A stretch of DNA of 35,474 nucleotides, taken from assembly GCA_964609515.1 (NCBI GenBank), contig CAZSTZ010000038.1:1-35474 (forward strand). Direction: 5' to 3'. Under the pieces are notes generated by a model that did not search any database, was not told where the DNA came from, and saw only the letters and a list, made by a program, of their open reading frames with translations. Made by a program: the position numbers and the translations under genes. This stretch comes from CALKCV01 sp964609515 (GTDB lineage Bacteria; Cyanobacteriota; Cyanobacteriia; Cyanobacteriales; Microcoleaceae). Position 1 is the first letter of the stretch. Every line of letters starts with the position of its first letter. Shown piece by piece: positions 1 through 8,877 of this stretch.

Positions 1-53
1 GCATTAGATAAAAAACCGAATATTCGATATTTTTACAAATATGGGATGCTCCC
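1..53 (+). mobile_element. Right end of a MITE, cut by the window edge
   Basis: Bases 1-53 end in TGGGATGCTCCC. They match the right half of the complete element at 1972-2153 almost base for base, including the AT-rich stretch with ATATTCGATATTTTTACAA. The left end lies outside the window. The rest of the gap up to base 358 holds one hairpin repeat (298-330) and no gene I can support. Confidence 0.75.
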
Positions 54-297
54 AATATCTTGTCTTTCCTACCCAAAATAAACAAACCCTAAAATATTTT
101 TAGTATTTAATGTTACAAAACTTCAGAATTTATGTTTTTTTTGCATCTAAAAAATGAGATTTAAACATATTGCGGGGCCTTACTGCTGGCAGAATGGCCG
201 TGTTGTCGATATCAAAAAAAAATCAACCCCCAATAACAGGAGGTCGAAAAGATCTCAAAAGTAGCTAAAAAACCGGTCAAGTATTTTTGGTGTCCCA

Positions 298-330
298 GAA
301 ACCCGGTAATTCCTGCTTGCGCCGGGTTTC
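298..330. repeat. AGAAACCCGG hairpin repeat, copy 1
   Basis: Arms AGAAACCCGG (298-307) and CCGGGTTTC (322-330) flank a non-palindromic loop. The repeat lies just downstream of the nitrate permease stop. It belongs to the dispersed hairpin family also seen near 5761, 13143, 17430, 18820 and 19690. No T-tract follows, so a terminator role is not supported. Confidence 0.7.
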
Positions 331-358
331 ACAGGCCGGCGAGGCCAATCGAGTCTGT

Positions 359-1885
359 TTAACTGCCGACCGAAAAAGCATCTTCAGAGCTAGCACCCTT
401 GGCGTTTAAGGGTTCTGATACTTCCCCTTCGTGGTGGTCGGCAAAAGAGCCTTCCGGTTCCTTGAGAAAGAAAGCACAAAGGAAAGCAACCATCATTCCT
501 GCCACTCCGAGAACTTCAAAGAAAATCCGGTTGCCCACGTCCCCTTCTGGTAACAAACTGAACAAGGTCAGATAAACTACCGCTCCGACGTTACCGTAAG
601 CTCCCACGTTACCTGCAATTTGACCGGTGACGCGCCGCTTAACCAAAGGCACGATCGCAAAAGTAGAGCCCTCTCCCGCTTGAACGAAAAAGGAACAAAG
701 CATCGTTAGCAACACAGCCCCAGGCAGCCACCAGCCACCGTTTACCCGAGCCATCATTAAATAACCGATCGCCATTCCTCCAGTCAGCACTGTCATCGTC
801 AGCTTGCGACTGCCCAACTTGTCGGAAATTAAACCCCCACCTGGGCGAGATGCTAGGTTCATAAAGGCGTAGCTAGCAGCGATTGCCCCCGCCAAGGCTT
901 TATCCAGTCCAAAGGTTCCTTCAAAGAAAGCGGGTAGCATGGAAACTACTGCTAGCTCGGAACCGAAGTTAACAAAATATGTTAGCTCTAAAATCGCGAC
1001 TTGGGAGAATTTATAGCGATCTACTGGGGGATATTTTTTCTCTCCCGCAACTAATTCTTTATTAGTTACCCAACAGTTATAAGCTTGGAAGGCATACAAA
1101 CCGAGCAGGCAAAACCAAGCAATATAGAGTCCCGTTTGACTGAAGAAACCAACTTTGCTCAAACGCCATGCCAGCAAGCAGAGAACACCGGTTAAAGGTA
1201 CGTTCATTAGCATCAGGAAGCCGAAGTCTTTCTGAGTGGTAACTTCTAAACCTCGCGCCCGTTTCGGTTTTTGATAAACCTTGCCAGGGGGCGTGTCTTG
1301 GACGTTGAAGAAGTACAGAACTCCGTAAGCGGCGGCGATAATACCCGTCAGGGCGATCGATACTCGCCAATTCAGCACGTCCCCAGAACCAAAGGTCAAC
1401 CATGCTGCTATAGTTGGTAAGGTTAAAGCAGCTCCGGCAGAACCGAAATTACCCCATCCCCCGTAGATTCCTTCTGCCAGTCCTATTTCCTTGGGAGGAA
1501 ACCACTCGGCGACCATCCGAATGCCGATGACAAAACCGGCACCGACGATGCTTAAGGCCAAACGGCTGATTACTAACTGGTTGAAGTTTTGCGCTAAGGC
1601 AAACCCGATACAGGGAATGGCCGCGTACATTAACATCAGCGAGAAGGTGATTCTCGGACCGTATTTATCTAATAGCATCCCGATGATAATTCGGGCGGGT
1701 ACTGTTAGGGCGACGTTACAAATTGCTAGAGTTCTAATTTGACTGGTTTCTAACCCTAAGTCTGCTTTTAACGCTGTTGCCAATGGGGCGAGGTTAAACC
1801 AGACTACGAAGGTAAGAAAGAAGGCAAACCACGTCATGTGGAGGATGCGGTAACGACCGCGAAATGACACGAGTTCTGTTAACAT
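359..1885 (-). CDS. nrtP: Nitrate/nitrite MFS permease (NrtP/NarK family)
   Basis: This inner-membrane major facilitator protein of 508 residues should import nitrate and/or nitrite for assimilation. It has about twelve hydrophobic segments. The family's two glycine-rich nitrate signatures are visible: GGWGNFGSAGAA in the first half and GNVGAYGNVGAVVY in the second. An N-terminal WFAFFLTFVVWFNLAPL segment and the MLLDKYGPR loop also fit NNP-type porters. The length suits cyanobacterial NrtP, which has a loop between the two halves. The start is the ATG at 1885; no strong Shine-Dalgarno is seen. No nirA, narB or nrtABCD gene lies nearby, so the permease stands alone here. I saw no clear NtcA site in the 85 bases between the start and the MITE. 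The family call is firm; nitrate versus nitrite preference is not visible. Confidence 0.93.
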   Translation of the reverse strand: MLTELVSFRGRYRILHMTWFAFFLTFVVWFNLAPLATALKADLGLETSQIRTLAICNVALTVPARIIIGMLLDKYGPRITFSLMLMYAAIPCIGFALAQNFNQLVISRLALSIVGAGFVIGIRMVAEWFPPKEIGLAEGIYGGWGNFGSAGAALTLPTIAAWLTFGSGDVLNWRVSIALTGIIAAAYGVLYFFNVQDTPPGKVYQKPKRARGLEVTTQKDFGFLMLMNVPLTGVLCLLAWRLSKVGFFSQTGLYIAWFCLLGLYAFQAYNCWVTNKELVAGEKKYPPVDRYKFSQVAILELTYFVNFGSELAVVSMLPAFFEGTFGLDKALAGAIAASYAFMNLASRPGGGLISDKLGSRKLTMTVLTGGMAIGYLMMARVNGGWWLPGAVLLTMLCSFFVQAGEGSTFAIVPLVKRRVTGQIAGNVGAYGNVGAVVYLTLFSLLPEGDVGNRIFFEVLGVAGMMVAFLCAFFLKEPEGSFADHHEGEVSEPLNAKGASSEDAFSVGS

Positions 1886-1971
1886 TTTCTAGGTAATGGC
1901 TAATCGGTAATAGGGTTTTTAGTAAGCGCTAGAAATCTTTCTGTAGTCCCCTGCGAGGGGGGGTTGGTAAG

Positions 1972-2153
1972 GGGAGCATCTCAATGCAAGAAGAAAACCC
2001 AAAAACGCGCCCCGCGTTGCGAGGCAACGTTGCCAATCTCGCTTTTAGGCATGCATGCAAGAGCTCGTGTGGCAACAGTTGGGGAAAAGGCAAGAAGGGA
2101 AAAGTAGATAAAAAACCGAATATTCGATATTTTTACAAATATGAGATGCTCCC
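1972..2153. mobile_element. Complete 182-bp MITE with 9-bp target duplication
   Basis: The ends are perfect inverted repeats: GGGAGCATCTCA at 1972-1983 and TGAGATGCTCCC at 2142-2153. The 9-bp direct repeat GTTGGTAAG flanks it at 1963-1971 and 2154-2162. It has no transposase, so it would need one supplied in trans. The short open frame inside it is not considered a gene. It fills most of the 386-bp gap upstream of the nitrate permease gene, so it may affect that gene's promoter region. Confidence 0.88.
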
Positions 2154-2271
2154 GTTGGTAAGAGTTAAATTCTTGCCTTCTTAAGCGAGATTGCTTCGGC
2201 TACTTTCAGGAAGTATCCAAGAGATTAACTCGTTTTCTCTCCGCCTCGCAATGACAAATTGTTGTTGCTTT

Positions 2272-2877
2272 TTACTTTCCTACCCAAGGAGTTACTTGTA
2301 ATGCTCCTGTTGGTGTTAATACTACTAAAAATTCTGCCGTAGGTGTAGCGGCAATTTCTTGGTTAGCAATATTGCTTAAATTAGGTAATGGGGTTTCTTG
2401 GATGTAGTCTAATGCTGCTTTATTGATGTGTTGGTATTGAGCGATCGCTCCTTCTTTGGTTACTTTTACTTTATAAACTAAATTCTCAGTAAAACTGGGA
2501 ATTTTTCGCCAAGTCGTATCTATTTCTTGATAGAGCTGTCCGTTTAAGCTTTTGATGGTAGTAGGGTCTGTAATTTCTGGAGCTATTTCTCCCTTTTCGG
2601 CTTCGGTTTCGCTCTTTAATTCTGTTGTTTCCAAAACAGTTTTTGTCGTTTCTTCTACTTCTGCCATCGCTACCGATGTTTCTTGCTCTTCGATCGCAGG
2701 GATAGTCGCACTGGCAACTTGCATTTCTTGTTGTTCTTTTTCTGCATAAAAATTATCGAGCGATCGCTGCCAGCTATTGACATAAAAACCCGTAAAAATT
2801 GTTAGTCCCACTACAGAGATTAATTTGATTGCTAGGGATTTAGAATTGTTTTTCTCGGTCATCTGGGTGGTAGTCAT
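2272..2877 (-). CDS. Single-pass membrane protein, unknown function
   Basis: I do not recognise this 201-residue protein. A short polar N-terminus (MTTTQMTEKNNSKS) leads into one hydrophobic segment (about residues 14-33, LAIKLISVVGLTIFTGFYV). A Glu/Thr-rich stretch follows (about residues 50-100), then a C-terminal part of about 95 residues with mixed polar composition, ending GALQVTPWVGK. This predicts an N-in anchor with a periplasmic tail. The start at 2877 is chosen because AAGGAG sits 9 bases upstream. An upstream in-frame ATG at 2943 would add 22 residues but has no ribosome site. It lies downstream of the caspase-fold gene but is separated by two terminators, so it is probably transcribed on its own. 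Confidence 0.7.
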   Translation of the reverse strand: MTTTQMTEKNNSKSLAIKLISVVGLTIFTGFYVNSWQRSLDNFYAEKEQQEMQVASATIPAIEEQETSVAMAEVEETTKTVLETTELKSETEAEKGEIAPEITDPTTIKSLNGQLYQEIDTTWRKIPSFTENLVYKVKVTKEGAIAQYQHINKAALDYIQETPLPNLSNIANQEIAATPTAEFLVVLTPTGALQVTPWVGK

Positions 2878-3191
2878 TAAATTTTGCTCCTTTTTATTAT
2901 TTGTAATTGGTTCGTTGCTATTACTTGTTTTCCAACCAAACAATTAGCAACTAACTATTAACCATAGTTATTTTTGTCTTTGACATCGCTAATGGCAGCT
3001 TTTCGCTGCTAACGGTATTGGCTGTTACCGTTTTTCTTCATCGACCGCCTTTTCTTTTTCTTAATTCACACTGTAAGGCGATCGAATGGGGTGATTCGTA
3101 TCTTTCACTACAAAATATTAAGTTTTATGAACTTTTGGAATTTTTTAAATGCGACTTTTGCATTCATTGGTTTGCTGAGGACAAAATAGCG

Positions 3192-3211
3192 AAAAAAAGC
3201 CCCGAAGGCCA
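3192..3211 (-). terminator. Candidate second terminator on the minus strand
   Basis: Read on the minus strand, GGCCTTCGGGGC forms a short GC hairpin and runs directly into seven T residues. It lies about 20 bases beyond the stronger hairpin at 3232-3259, giving a tandem pair behind the caspase-fold gene. Confidence 0.5.
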
Positions 3212-3231
3212 TTTTTAAGAAAAATTCCCAC

Positions 3232-3259
3232 AAAAAAAAGAGGCCCTGCGGACCTCTTT
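3232..3259 (-). terminator. Rho-independent terminator of the caspase-fold gene
   Basis: On the minus strand AAAGAGG, a short TCCGCAGGG loop region and CCTCTTT form a stem followed by a run of T residues, about 80 bases past the stop of the gene at 3339. The A-run on the plus strand makes it directional toward the minus strand. Confidence 0.72.
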
Positions 3260-3286
3260 CCCGATTTACATTGAGATGCACCTCTA

Positions 3287-3335
3287 TTGCCTATTACCTC
3301 TTGCCTCTTGCCTATTGCCTCTTGCCTCTTGCCTT
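3287..3335. repeat. TTGCCTC heptamer tandem repeat
   Basis: About six copies of a 7-base unit (TTGCCTC, with TTGCCTA variants) lie next to the caspase-fold stop. The same unit on the opposite strand (GGCAAGA) occurs at 26274-26322. This is the short tandem heptamer class common in filamentous cyanobacteria. The remainder of the 2878-3338 gap has only the two terminators and no supported gene. Confidence 0.85.
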
Positions 3336-3338
3336 GAT

Positions 3339-5618
3339 TTAAACCAAGCGATAGACAAAGCGAAGAGTTGCCCAAACCCCAGTATCGAGAGCCCAGTCAT
3401 CGGTAGAAATGCCCGCCTTCTGCACCCCTGGTTTGCTGGCATTTTGCAAATCTTCCAACACGGCCTGAGCTACTGCAAAAGGACTCAAAACTTGCTTAAT
3501 GGGCAGGTTATCTCGAATTAGACGCATATCCCCCTCCAGAGCAGCAGTACTCTTGCTAAAAGGTTGACTGCAAAAAATCAGATATGCTTCGGCCAGTCCT
3601 TCCGGCCCGCTGGTAGTCCAGCCAAATTCTCCTGCAGGAGTTAGAGAATCGCCGATCGTAGGTGGTACGGCGATCTCTTGACCTGGAGGAATTACCTGTC
3701 CTTGGAATAATGGCTGCACCGGGTTATTACTCGTAGTGGAAGTGCTAGGATCGAGAATCAGAGTTCTGCCATCGGTATCCACAGCCAAGAAAAGAAAATA
3801 AAGCACCTTCTCGCCATCGTTATGCAAGCGAAATTGAATCTTGCTGCCAATAGGTATATCGACCAAGCCAAGAGAAGGGTGGCGATCGCTACCAGTTTTG
3901 ATATCTGTAGCATCTGCCTCTACAGTAGCTCGCAGCACCTGCACCTTAGACTCGGGAGTTACCGTTGCCAAAGTAGCCCTGACCTGGAGTTGAGAAGAGC
4001 CTTGATTTACAGTTGCTCGCAACATCTTACCTGCTTGCAAGCTTCTCATTCGAGGACTCAACCTCTGCACTGCAGTCTTAGCCGCCTCTTGTTCGTCTCC
4101 CACCGTATTAGGAATTAAATTTTCGCCGATAGAAAACAAGCCATAGCGGCCTTGATAGATAGAGGGTAAAGGAGCAGTGGGGCTTTGGGCGATCGCTCTG
4201 GAGCGCACTCGACTAAAAACATAATCTGCCGGTTGATTTCCCGCAACCACCGACACTTGAGGAATAGCAGAAAAACCGCTAGTGGCATCTACCCGTTCGA
4301 TGCGCGACAAACTCTCCTCGTCGAGAGCGATCGTTAAATTTATCGGTTTTGACAAAACCCTAATTTTTTCTCGCACTAAAGATTGAGCGATCGAACTTGA
4401 GGAGCTGGCACTAACGATTTCTGCTTTAGCAGTTAAGCCGCTGCGGGATTTAATCCTTAAAGTAGCGGGCAACGAGGAGTTAGCTTGAGGCACTGTAGTA
4501 AAAATAGAATTAGTTGCCTGTAGCTCCACCACCTTTTGAGGCAGCCCTGCCAACCACAAAGAAGCTGTTTTGCTGCTCTGTTCTACAGACACTATCGCTC
4601 CCGAGGCTGCAGGGGCCCTTGGAGAGAAAAACCCAGACTCTAAAACCGAAGCTGCATTTGCCATCAAAAGGGTAGCATCAACCCTTGGCAATTTTGTTAG
4701 CTGGGGTTGCTGATAAAGTCCGCTTATCTCTTCGACAAAACTACCCGCCCGAGAAAAACTGACTTGCAAGTTCGTACTGGGAGTAGCTTCCCAAAGAGAT
4801 TGGGTTAGAGCGTAAGTAAATAAACCGCAGCTAAAACCAGACCAGTCGTTTTCGCTGGCAAATTGTTCGTCTTTGCTAGCTGCTAACAGAAGTCCGGGGA
4901 ATTGAGTTTCTTTAGAGCCTCCGGTAGTACCGAGTTGCCGCAGTTTGCTTTGCATTTCTCGTTCCTGAAGATTGATTTGTGTGGTTGCATGGGCCGGTCG
5001 AACGCGAATTCTGAGATTTCCTTGCCTATCGGTACCCGGATAGTTGTAGCTGGCATCGATAACGGCGATCGCCTTTGACGTTGGTAGCGATCGCATCAGC
5101 AGCCACACCGTTTCTAGCAACATATCGTTTGGTGCTTTTCCCTTCTGCTTGGTGGGCGGCACTCCATCTATAGTTACCAAACATTTTTCTACTTTTGCCT
5201 TAGAAGCTAACTCGCTTTCTATTCCAGGAGCCAAGGTAGTAATGGAACTACCTTTACCGCTAAAATGAAAGACTACCACATCATCAGGTTTGGCTTGAGA
5301 GCTAATCCGATCTACAAAGGCAGTTTCAATATTTTCTCTAGTTGCTTCTTTATTAGTTAAGGTCAGGATATCTGCCTGCTTAAACCCATACTTATAGATT
5401 AGAAGCTGTCGTTGAAGTTCGACATCTGTGACGCAACCCTTTAAAGGTGCTTCTGGATAATCGTTAATGCCCACCAATAGGGCTAATTTGCGCCCAGTAG
5501 GTTGGGCCAGAACCTGGGAATAGCGATCGCTGAGTTGCCACCACCCGGCCTCGCTAATTCCCAGGGCGGCCAGCAACCAACTGGTCTTTTCTAAAAATTT
5601 CCTACGTTTGAGTACCAT
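3339..5618 (-). CDS. Tat-exported caspase-fold protein with DUF4384, catalytic dyad lost
   Basis: This 759-residue protein starts with a twin-arginine signal (KRRKFLEKTSWLLAALG, residues 4-20). A caspase/orthocaspase p20 fold follows from about residue 43 (KLALLVGINDYPEAPLKGCVTD). The usual catalytic His in SGHG is Lys122 (HFSGKGS), and the usual Cys in DCCHSG is Ser190 (IDASYN). Proteolysis is therefore not expected; it would be a pseudo-orthocaspase. Residues from about 590 to 710 resemble DUF4384, which often accompanies cyanobacterial caspase-like proteins (IPIGSKIQFRLHNDGEKVLY and later FGWTTSGPEG). The middle is Ser/Ala-rich with no family I recognise. The start at 5618 places the Tat motif at the N-terminus as expected. 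Two terminators follow. A binding or scaffold role outside the cytoplasm is an inference. Confidence 0.85.
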   Translation of the reverse strand: MVLKRRKFLEKTSWLLAALGISEAGWWQLSDRYSQVLAQPTGRKLALLVGINDYPEAPLKGCVTDVELQRQLLIYKYGFKQADILTLTNKEATRENIETAFVDRISSQAKPDDVVVFHFSGKGSSITTLAPGIESELASKAKVEKCLVTIDGVPPTKQKGKAPNDMLLETVWLLMRSLPTSKAIAVIDASYNYPGTDRQGNLRIRVRPAHATTQINLQEREMQSKLRQLGTTGGSKETQFPGLLLAASKDEQFASENDWSGFSCGLFTYALTQSLWEATPSTNLQVSFSRAGSFVEEISGLYQQPQLTKLPRVDATLLMANAASVLESGFFSPRAPAASGAIVSVEQSSKTASLWLAGLPQKVVELQATNSIFTTVPQANSSLPATLRIKSRSGLTAKAEIVSASSSSSIAQSLVREKIRVLSKPINLTIALDEESLSRIERVDATSGFSAIPQVSVVAGNQPADYVFSRVRSRAIAQSPTAPLPSIYQGRYGLFSIGENLIPNTVGDEQEAAKTAVQRLSPRMRSLQAGKMLRATVNQGSSQLQVRATLATVTPESKVQVLRATVEADATDIKTGSDRHPSLGLVDIPIGSKIQFRLHNDGEKVLYFLFLAVDTDGRTLILDPSTSTTSNNPVQPLFQGQVIPPGQEIAVPPTIGDSLTPAGEFGWTTSGPEGLAEAYLIFCSQPFSKSTAALEGDMRLIRDNLPIKQVLSPFAVAQAVLEDLQNASKPGVQKAGISTDDWALDTGVWATLRFVYRLV

Positions 5619-5760
5619 ATTAATTCTCGATATTTGTTACGCCAAAATCTTATCAAACTCGGAGGTTTCAACAATATTATTGTCGAAACGGGTAAAAAAA
5701 GGGTTAAAAATAACTCCAATACCCATTCCGACAAGTCCTATTACTAGAGAATCTGCCTGT

Positions 5761-5792
5761 GAAACCCGGAATTTCTGTAAAAACCGGGTTTC
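5761..5792. repeat. AGAAACCCGG hairpin repeat, copy 2
   Basis: GAAACCCGG (5761-5769) pairs with CCGGGTTTC (5784-5792) in the 251-bp gap between the sat stop and the caspase-fold start. A 74-codon open frame on the minus strand runs through it but has no ribosome site and is not treated as a gene. Confidence 0.7.
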
Positions 5793-5869
5793 TGAAACAC
5801 TGAAAAGCCGCACTTTCTGAAAATACTTGACCGACTCTCTAGGTTGATTTATTTTGGCCATCGCCGAGC

Positions 5870-7039
5870 TTACTTAGCTTGCATTGCTTTTATCAGCTCT
5901 GCCGCTACTTCTGGACGGGAAAATTCTTCTGGTGGCATTTTGCCCTGCCGCAACATTTCCCGAACCTTTGTCCCCGATAGGTGAATTCGTTCTTCTGGCT
6001 TGCTGGGACTGGTTTTACTCGTGGCCATAGTTTTGGTACGAGTGCAATAGAAAGCGTGTTCAAATTTCATCGGTACAATTCCCAACTCGCCGGGCTCGAA
6101 TTCATCAAAAATGTATTGAGCGTCGTAAGTACCGTAATAGTCGCCCACTCCTGCATGGTCCCGACCGACTATAAAATGGGTGCAGCCGTAGTTTTTCCGC
6201 ACCAAAGCATGAAAAATTGCTTCCCGTGGACCTGCGTAACGCATGGCAGCCGGGTTAATGGCCATAATCACCCGGTCCAGCGGATAGTAATGTTCTAATA
6301 TAATCTCGTAGCAGCGCATCCTGACATCGGCGGGAACGTCGTCTGACTTTGTTGCTCCTACCAGCGGATGCAGCAACAAGCCATCTACAGTTTCTAAAGC
6401 ACATTTTTGGATGTATTCGTGGGCCCGATGAATGGGGTTGCGGGTTTGGAAGCCCACCACTGTTTTCCAACTCTTGTCAACAAACATTTTGCGGGTATCC
6501 GCCGGCTCTATTTGGTATTTGGGAAATTGGGGGTGGGGTTTGCGTTCTAGCAACCAGACCGGTCCAGCTAGGTTTATTGACCCGGAGTTATAGACAACGG
6601 CGACGCCTGGATGCTTCTCCTCGTCGGTTCGGTAAACGTTGACTGCTTCGTGGGCTTTGTTATAGCGATATTTTTGGGTTAGTTCTAAAATGCCGACAAA
6701 CTCGCCAGATGGAGAGTCCAAGCGCACCCAACTGCCTTCTTTGAGAGGTTCGGCCACTTCTTCTGGGACCGAGAGGGTGATGGGAATGGACCAGGCTACT
6801 CCGTTTTTCATCCGCATATCGGTGACTACGGGTTCGTAGTCTGCCTGTTCCATGAAGCCGGTTAGGGGGCTAAAGCCGCCGATGGCTATCATTTCTAAGT
6901 CGGAGAGCGATCGCTCGTCCAGTTGCACTCTTGCCAGGCTATCTCCGATGGCTAGAAATTCCTGCTTTTGTGCTGCTGTGGCTATTCTATTGATTAGATG
7001 GCCACCGTGTGCCGGTATGGTCTCTGAATGCTGACTCAA
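5870..7039 (-). CDS. sat: Sulfate adenylyltransferase (ATP sulfurylase)
   Basis: Sat activates sulfate: ATP and sulfate give adenosine 5'-phosphosulfate and pyrophosphate, the first step of assimilatory sulfate reduction in the cytoplasm. The 389-residue length fits the single-domain prokaryotic enzyme. The nucleotide-binding signature QTRNPIHRAHE is intact near residue 197, and the second signature GRDHAGVGDYYG follows near residue 290. The C-terminus ends with the usual LSGTKVREMLRQGKMPPEEFSRPEV. No fused APS kinase domain is present. The ATG at 7039 opens MSQHSETIPAHGG, a normal cyanobacterial N-terminus. The gene appears monocistronic: the upstream gap of 222 bases holds only AT-rich heptamers. 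Confidence 0.97.
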   Translation of the reverse strand: MSQHSETIPAHGGHLINRIATAAQKQEFLAIGDSLARVQLDERSLSDLEMIAIGGFSPLTGFMEQADYEPVVTDMRMKNGVAWSIPITLSVPEEVAEPLKEGSWVRLDSPSGEFVGILELTQKYRYNKAHEAVNVYRTDEEKHPGVAVVYNSGSINLAGPVWLLERKPHPQFPKYQIEPADTRKMFVDKSWKTVVGFQTRNPIHRAHEYIQKCALETVDGLLLHPLVGATKSDDVPADVRMRCYEIILEHYYPLDRVIMAINPAAMRYAGPREAIFHALVRKNYGCTHFIVGRDHAGVGDYYGTYDAQYIFDEFEPGELGIVPMKFEHAFYCTRTKTMATSKTSPSKPEERIHLSGTKVREMLRQGKMPPEEFSRPEVAAELIKAMQAK

Positions 7040-7261
7040 GGTAATCCTCTTATCTTAGAGTGAACTGCTATTAAAGGTTATGGAGAATTAATTTCTAATC
7101 CTCAATCCTACCCTGTCTGGGTGTCGATTCAATTTTTTACCAAAAATTCGGCCAATTGTCAGCCTCTCCGGAAGTTGGTCTTGTTAATCCTCAATTGTCA
7201 ATTGTCAATTGTTAATTGCGACTTTACCATTAACAAAAAGCACCAGATTTTTGAACGCAAC

Positions 7262-7945
7262 TCAAATAAAATTGCTAGCTCCATTCAATTCATCTAATTT
7301 AGCTTTTACTGTCTGAATATCTTGCCACATTAACCATTTTGGCTGACCGGGTTCTTTGGAAGAGTTTCTTAATAAATAAGCGGGGTGGAAAATTGGCATG
7401 CATAAGCGCCCTTCCCATTCCATCCATTGACCGCGAATTTTGCTAATTCCTCGCCGATCGCCTGTTAATGTTCTAACTGCTACTGCCCCGGTTAAGAGAA
7501 TAATTTGCGGATTTACTAAGCGAATTTGTTCTAATAAATAAGGTTTGCAAGCTTCTATTTCTTTTACTAAGGGAGTCCGGTTGTGGGGCGGACGGCAGCG
7601 AATGGCATTGGAAATATAAACGTCGCGATCGCGATTTAATTCTACTGACTCTAAAACTTTATCTAATAGCTGTCCCGATCTCCCTACGAAGGGCAAACCC
7701 CGTTCGTCTTCTTGTTGACCCGGACCTTCTCCAATAATCATAATTTTTGCTTGGGGATTTCCCCTACCAATTACTGCGTTGGTTCGGTTTTTTCCTAAGT
7801 CGCATCTGTGGCATTGGTTACAATCTTTTGCTATTTCTTCCATCGTTTTATAACTACCTGGAGGAATGGGAGTTCTTGGGTTGGTAAGCATCGAGTTTCG
7901 ATTAAGCTCTGCGTTAAAAAGATTTAGTTGTTTTTCCTCGGACAT
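7262..7945 (-). CDS. Uracil-DNA glycosylase, family 4 (4Fe-4S)
   Basis: Family 4 enzymes remove uracil from DNA at the start of base-excision repair and carry a 4Fe-4S cluster. The four expected cysteines are visible: a CxxC pair within CNQCHRC near the N-terminus, and two more at CRPPHNRTP...EAC. Motif 1 (GEGPGQQEDERGLPFVGRSG) and the catalytic-loop HPAYLL near the C-terminus are intact. The start is uncertain: ATG at 7945 gives MSEEKQLNLF, while an in-frame GTG at 7954 adds three residues. Neither has a clear ribosome site, and I prefer the ATG. Domain similarity to DNA-polymerase-associated family members cannot be excluded, but length and motifs fit stand-alone family 4. Confidence 0.92.
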   Translation of the reverse strand: MSEEKQLNLFNAELNRNSMLTNPRTPIPPGSYKTMEEIAKDCNQCHRCDLGKNRTNAVIGRGNPQAKIMIIGEGPGQQEDERGLPFVGRSGQLLDKVLESVELNRDRDVYISNAIRCRPPHNRTPLVKEIEACKPYLLEQIRLVNPQIILLTGAVAVRTLTGDRRGISKIRGQWMEWEGRLCMPIFHPAYLLRNSSKEPGQPKWLMWQDIQTVKAKLDELNGASNFI

Positions 7946-7954
7946 ATTTGGCAC

Positions 7955-8246
7955 TTGATTAGGTTTAACTCGTGTATTATAGCAGTTATTGGGAACTTGT
8001 TAATTGGGAACTTGTTAATTGCTTAACAATAATGCTAGAATGACACAGACCTGCTACCAATCTTCAAATAATGGGGTGCTACTCGATGGACCAATTAGCC
8101 CGGTCGTAGCAGTTTGGCAAATACCGACACGAGAAACGGTTGGCAACAGCCCCGGGGACAGGGCTTGAAATAAAAATTAAAAACTATTTTTTGTTTTTGC
8201 GCTTTGAATTATCTGAGAGATAACTTAAGCTTGACAGGTAGGTATT
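7955..8246. other. Non-coding gap
   Basis: This 292-bp stretch holds two near-identical units of TTGGGAACTTGTTAATT around 7988-8018. The 8060-8170 part has no supportable start or family match. I see no RNA gene, although decayed coding sequence cannot be excluded given the pseudogenes that follow. Confidence 0.4.
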
Positions 8247-8463
8247 AATATAAACGAAGCTTTTTATCAACAATTAATGCAACATATTTCCGATGGCATT
8301 TATTATGTAGATCGCCGCCCAAATATTACCTTTTGGAATCAGGCAGCGGAAAGAATAACGGGCTATTCTTCAGAAGAGGTGATGGGTTCTAAATGTTCGG
8401 ATAATATTTTAAGACACATAGACAATTGCGGTACGGAATTATGTCTTTTTGGCTGTCCTTTGG
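8247..8463 (+). pseudogene. PAS-domain fragment of a diguanylate cyclase gene
   Basis: The frame reads NINEAFYQQL, then MQHISDGIYYVD...ITFWNQAAERITGYSSEEVMGS and ends near CLFGCPL. This is the PAS sensor typically found at the front of cyanobacterial PAS-GGDEF proteins. The natural start is missing: upstream codons reach a TGA at 8232 with no ATG or ribosome site before the PAS core, and the first ATG (8277) is inside it. At about 8463 the PAS sequence stops abruptly and nifV sequence begins in another frame, so the fragment cannot feed into a GGDEF domain. Confidence 0.8.
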
Positions 8464-8877
8464 GTCAAATTTATAGAAGAAAAAGTAGCGGTTGCTACGT
8501 TATTAGATGCCGTTGGCGTGCCAGAATTGGAAGTGGGCATCCCGGCTCTGGGTGGCGGTGAAGCGGAAGCAATTGCGGCTCTCAAAAATCGGGGCTTGCA
8601 AGCTAAACTTCTGGGTTGGAACCGGGCCGTGCGATCGGATATCTAGGCTTCCATCGCCTGCGGTTTGAAACGAGTGCATATTTCGATACCGGTGTCGGAA
8701 ATCCAAATCGCGGCTAAATTTCAAGGCAATTGCCGTCTGGTATTAGATAGACTGCGCGATGCCATTAGTTTTGCTGTCGATAAAGGTTTGTTTGTGGCGG
8801 TGGGAGGAGAAGACTCCTCCACAGCAGATGACAGCTTCTTGGTGGAGGTCGCCTAGTCTGCCCAAGATGGGGCGCGT
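8464..8877 (+). pseudogene. nifV: Internal fragment of homocitrate synthase (nifV)
   Basis: About 138 codons match the N-terminal half of NifV: EEKVAVATLLDAVGVPELEVG, then LLGWNRAVRSDI, CGLKRVHISIPVSEIQIAAK and VAVGGEDSSTADDSFLVEVA. NifV condenses acetyl-CoA with 2-oxoglutarate to make homocitrate for the nitrogenase cofactor. The fragment lacks the start, the first catalytic DTTLRDGEQ segment and everything after about residue 155. Two in-frame TAG codons (8644-8646 and 8854-8856) sit where NifV would be expected to have Gln, each one C-to-T step from CAG. It lies between the PAS and GGDEF parts of another gene. It makes no functional enzyme. Confidence 0.85.

Noticed and set aside
1984..2184. 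66-codon open frame on the plus strand
   Set aside because: It lies almost entirely within the MITE and runs through its right end; no other copy keeps the frame.
3018..3218. 66-codon open frame in the gap behind the caspase-fold gene
   Set aside because: No ribosome site, no family resemblance, and it ends within a terminator hairpin.
5637..5861. 74-codon open frame on the minus strand with a hydrophobic stretch
   Set aside because: It runs through the AGAAACCCGG hairpin repeat, has no ribosome site and matches no known family.
8060..8170. Possible decayed coding remnant (frame reading LLDGPISPVVAVWQIPTRE)
   Set aside because: It is too short, has stops on both sides and I could not tie it to any family.
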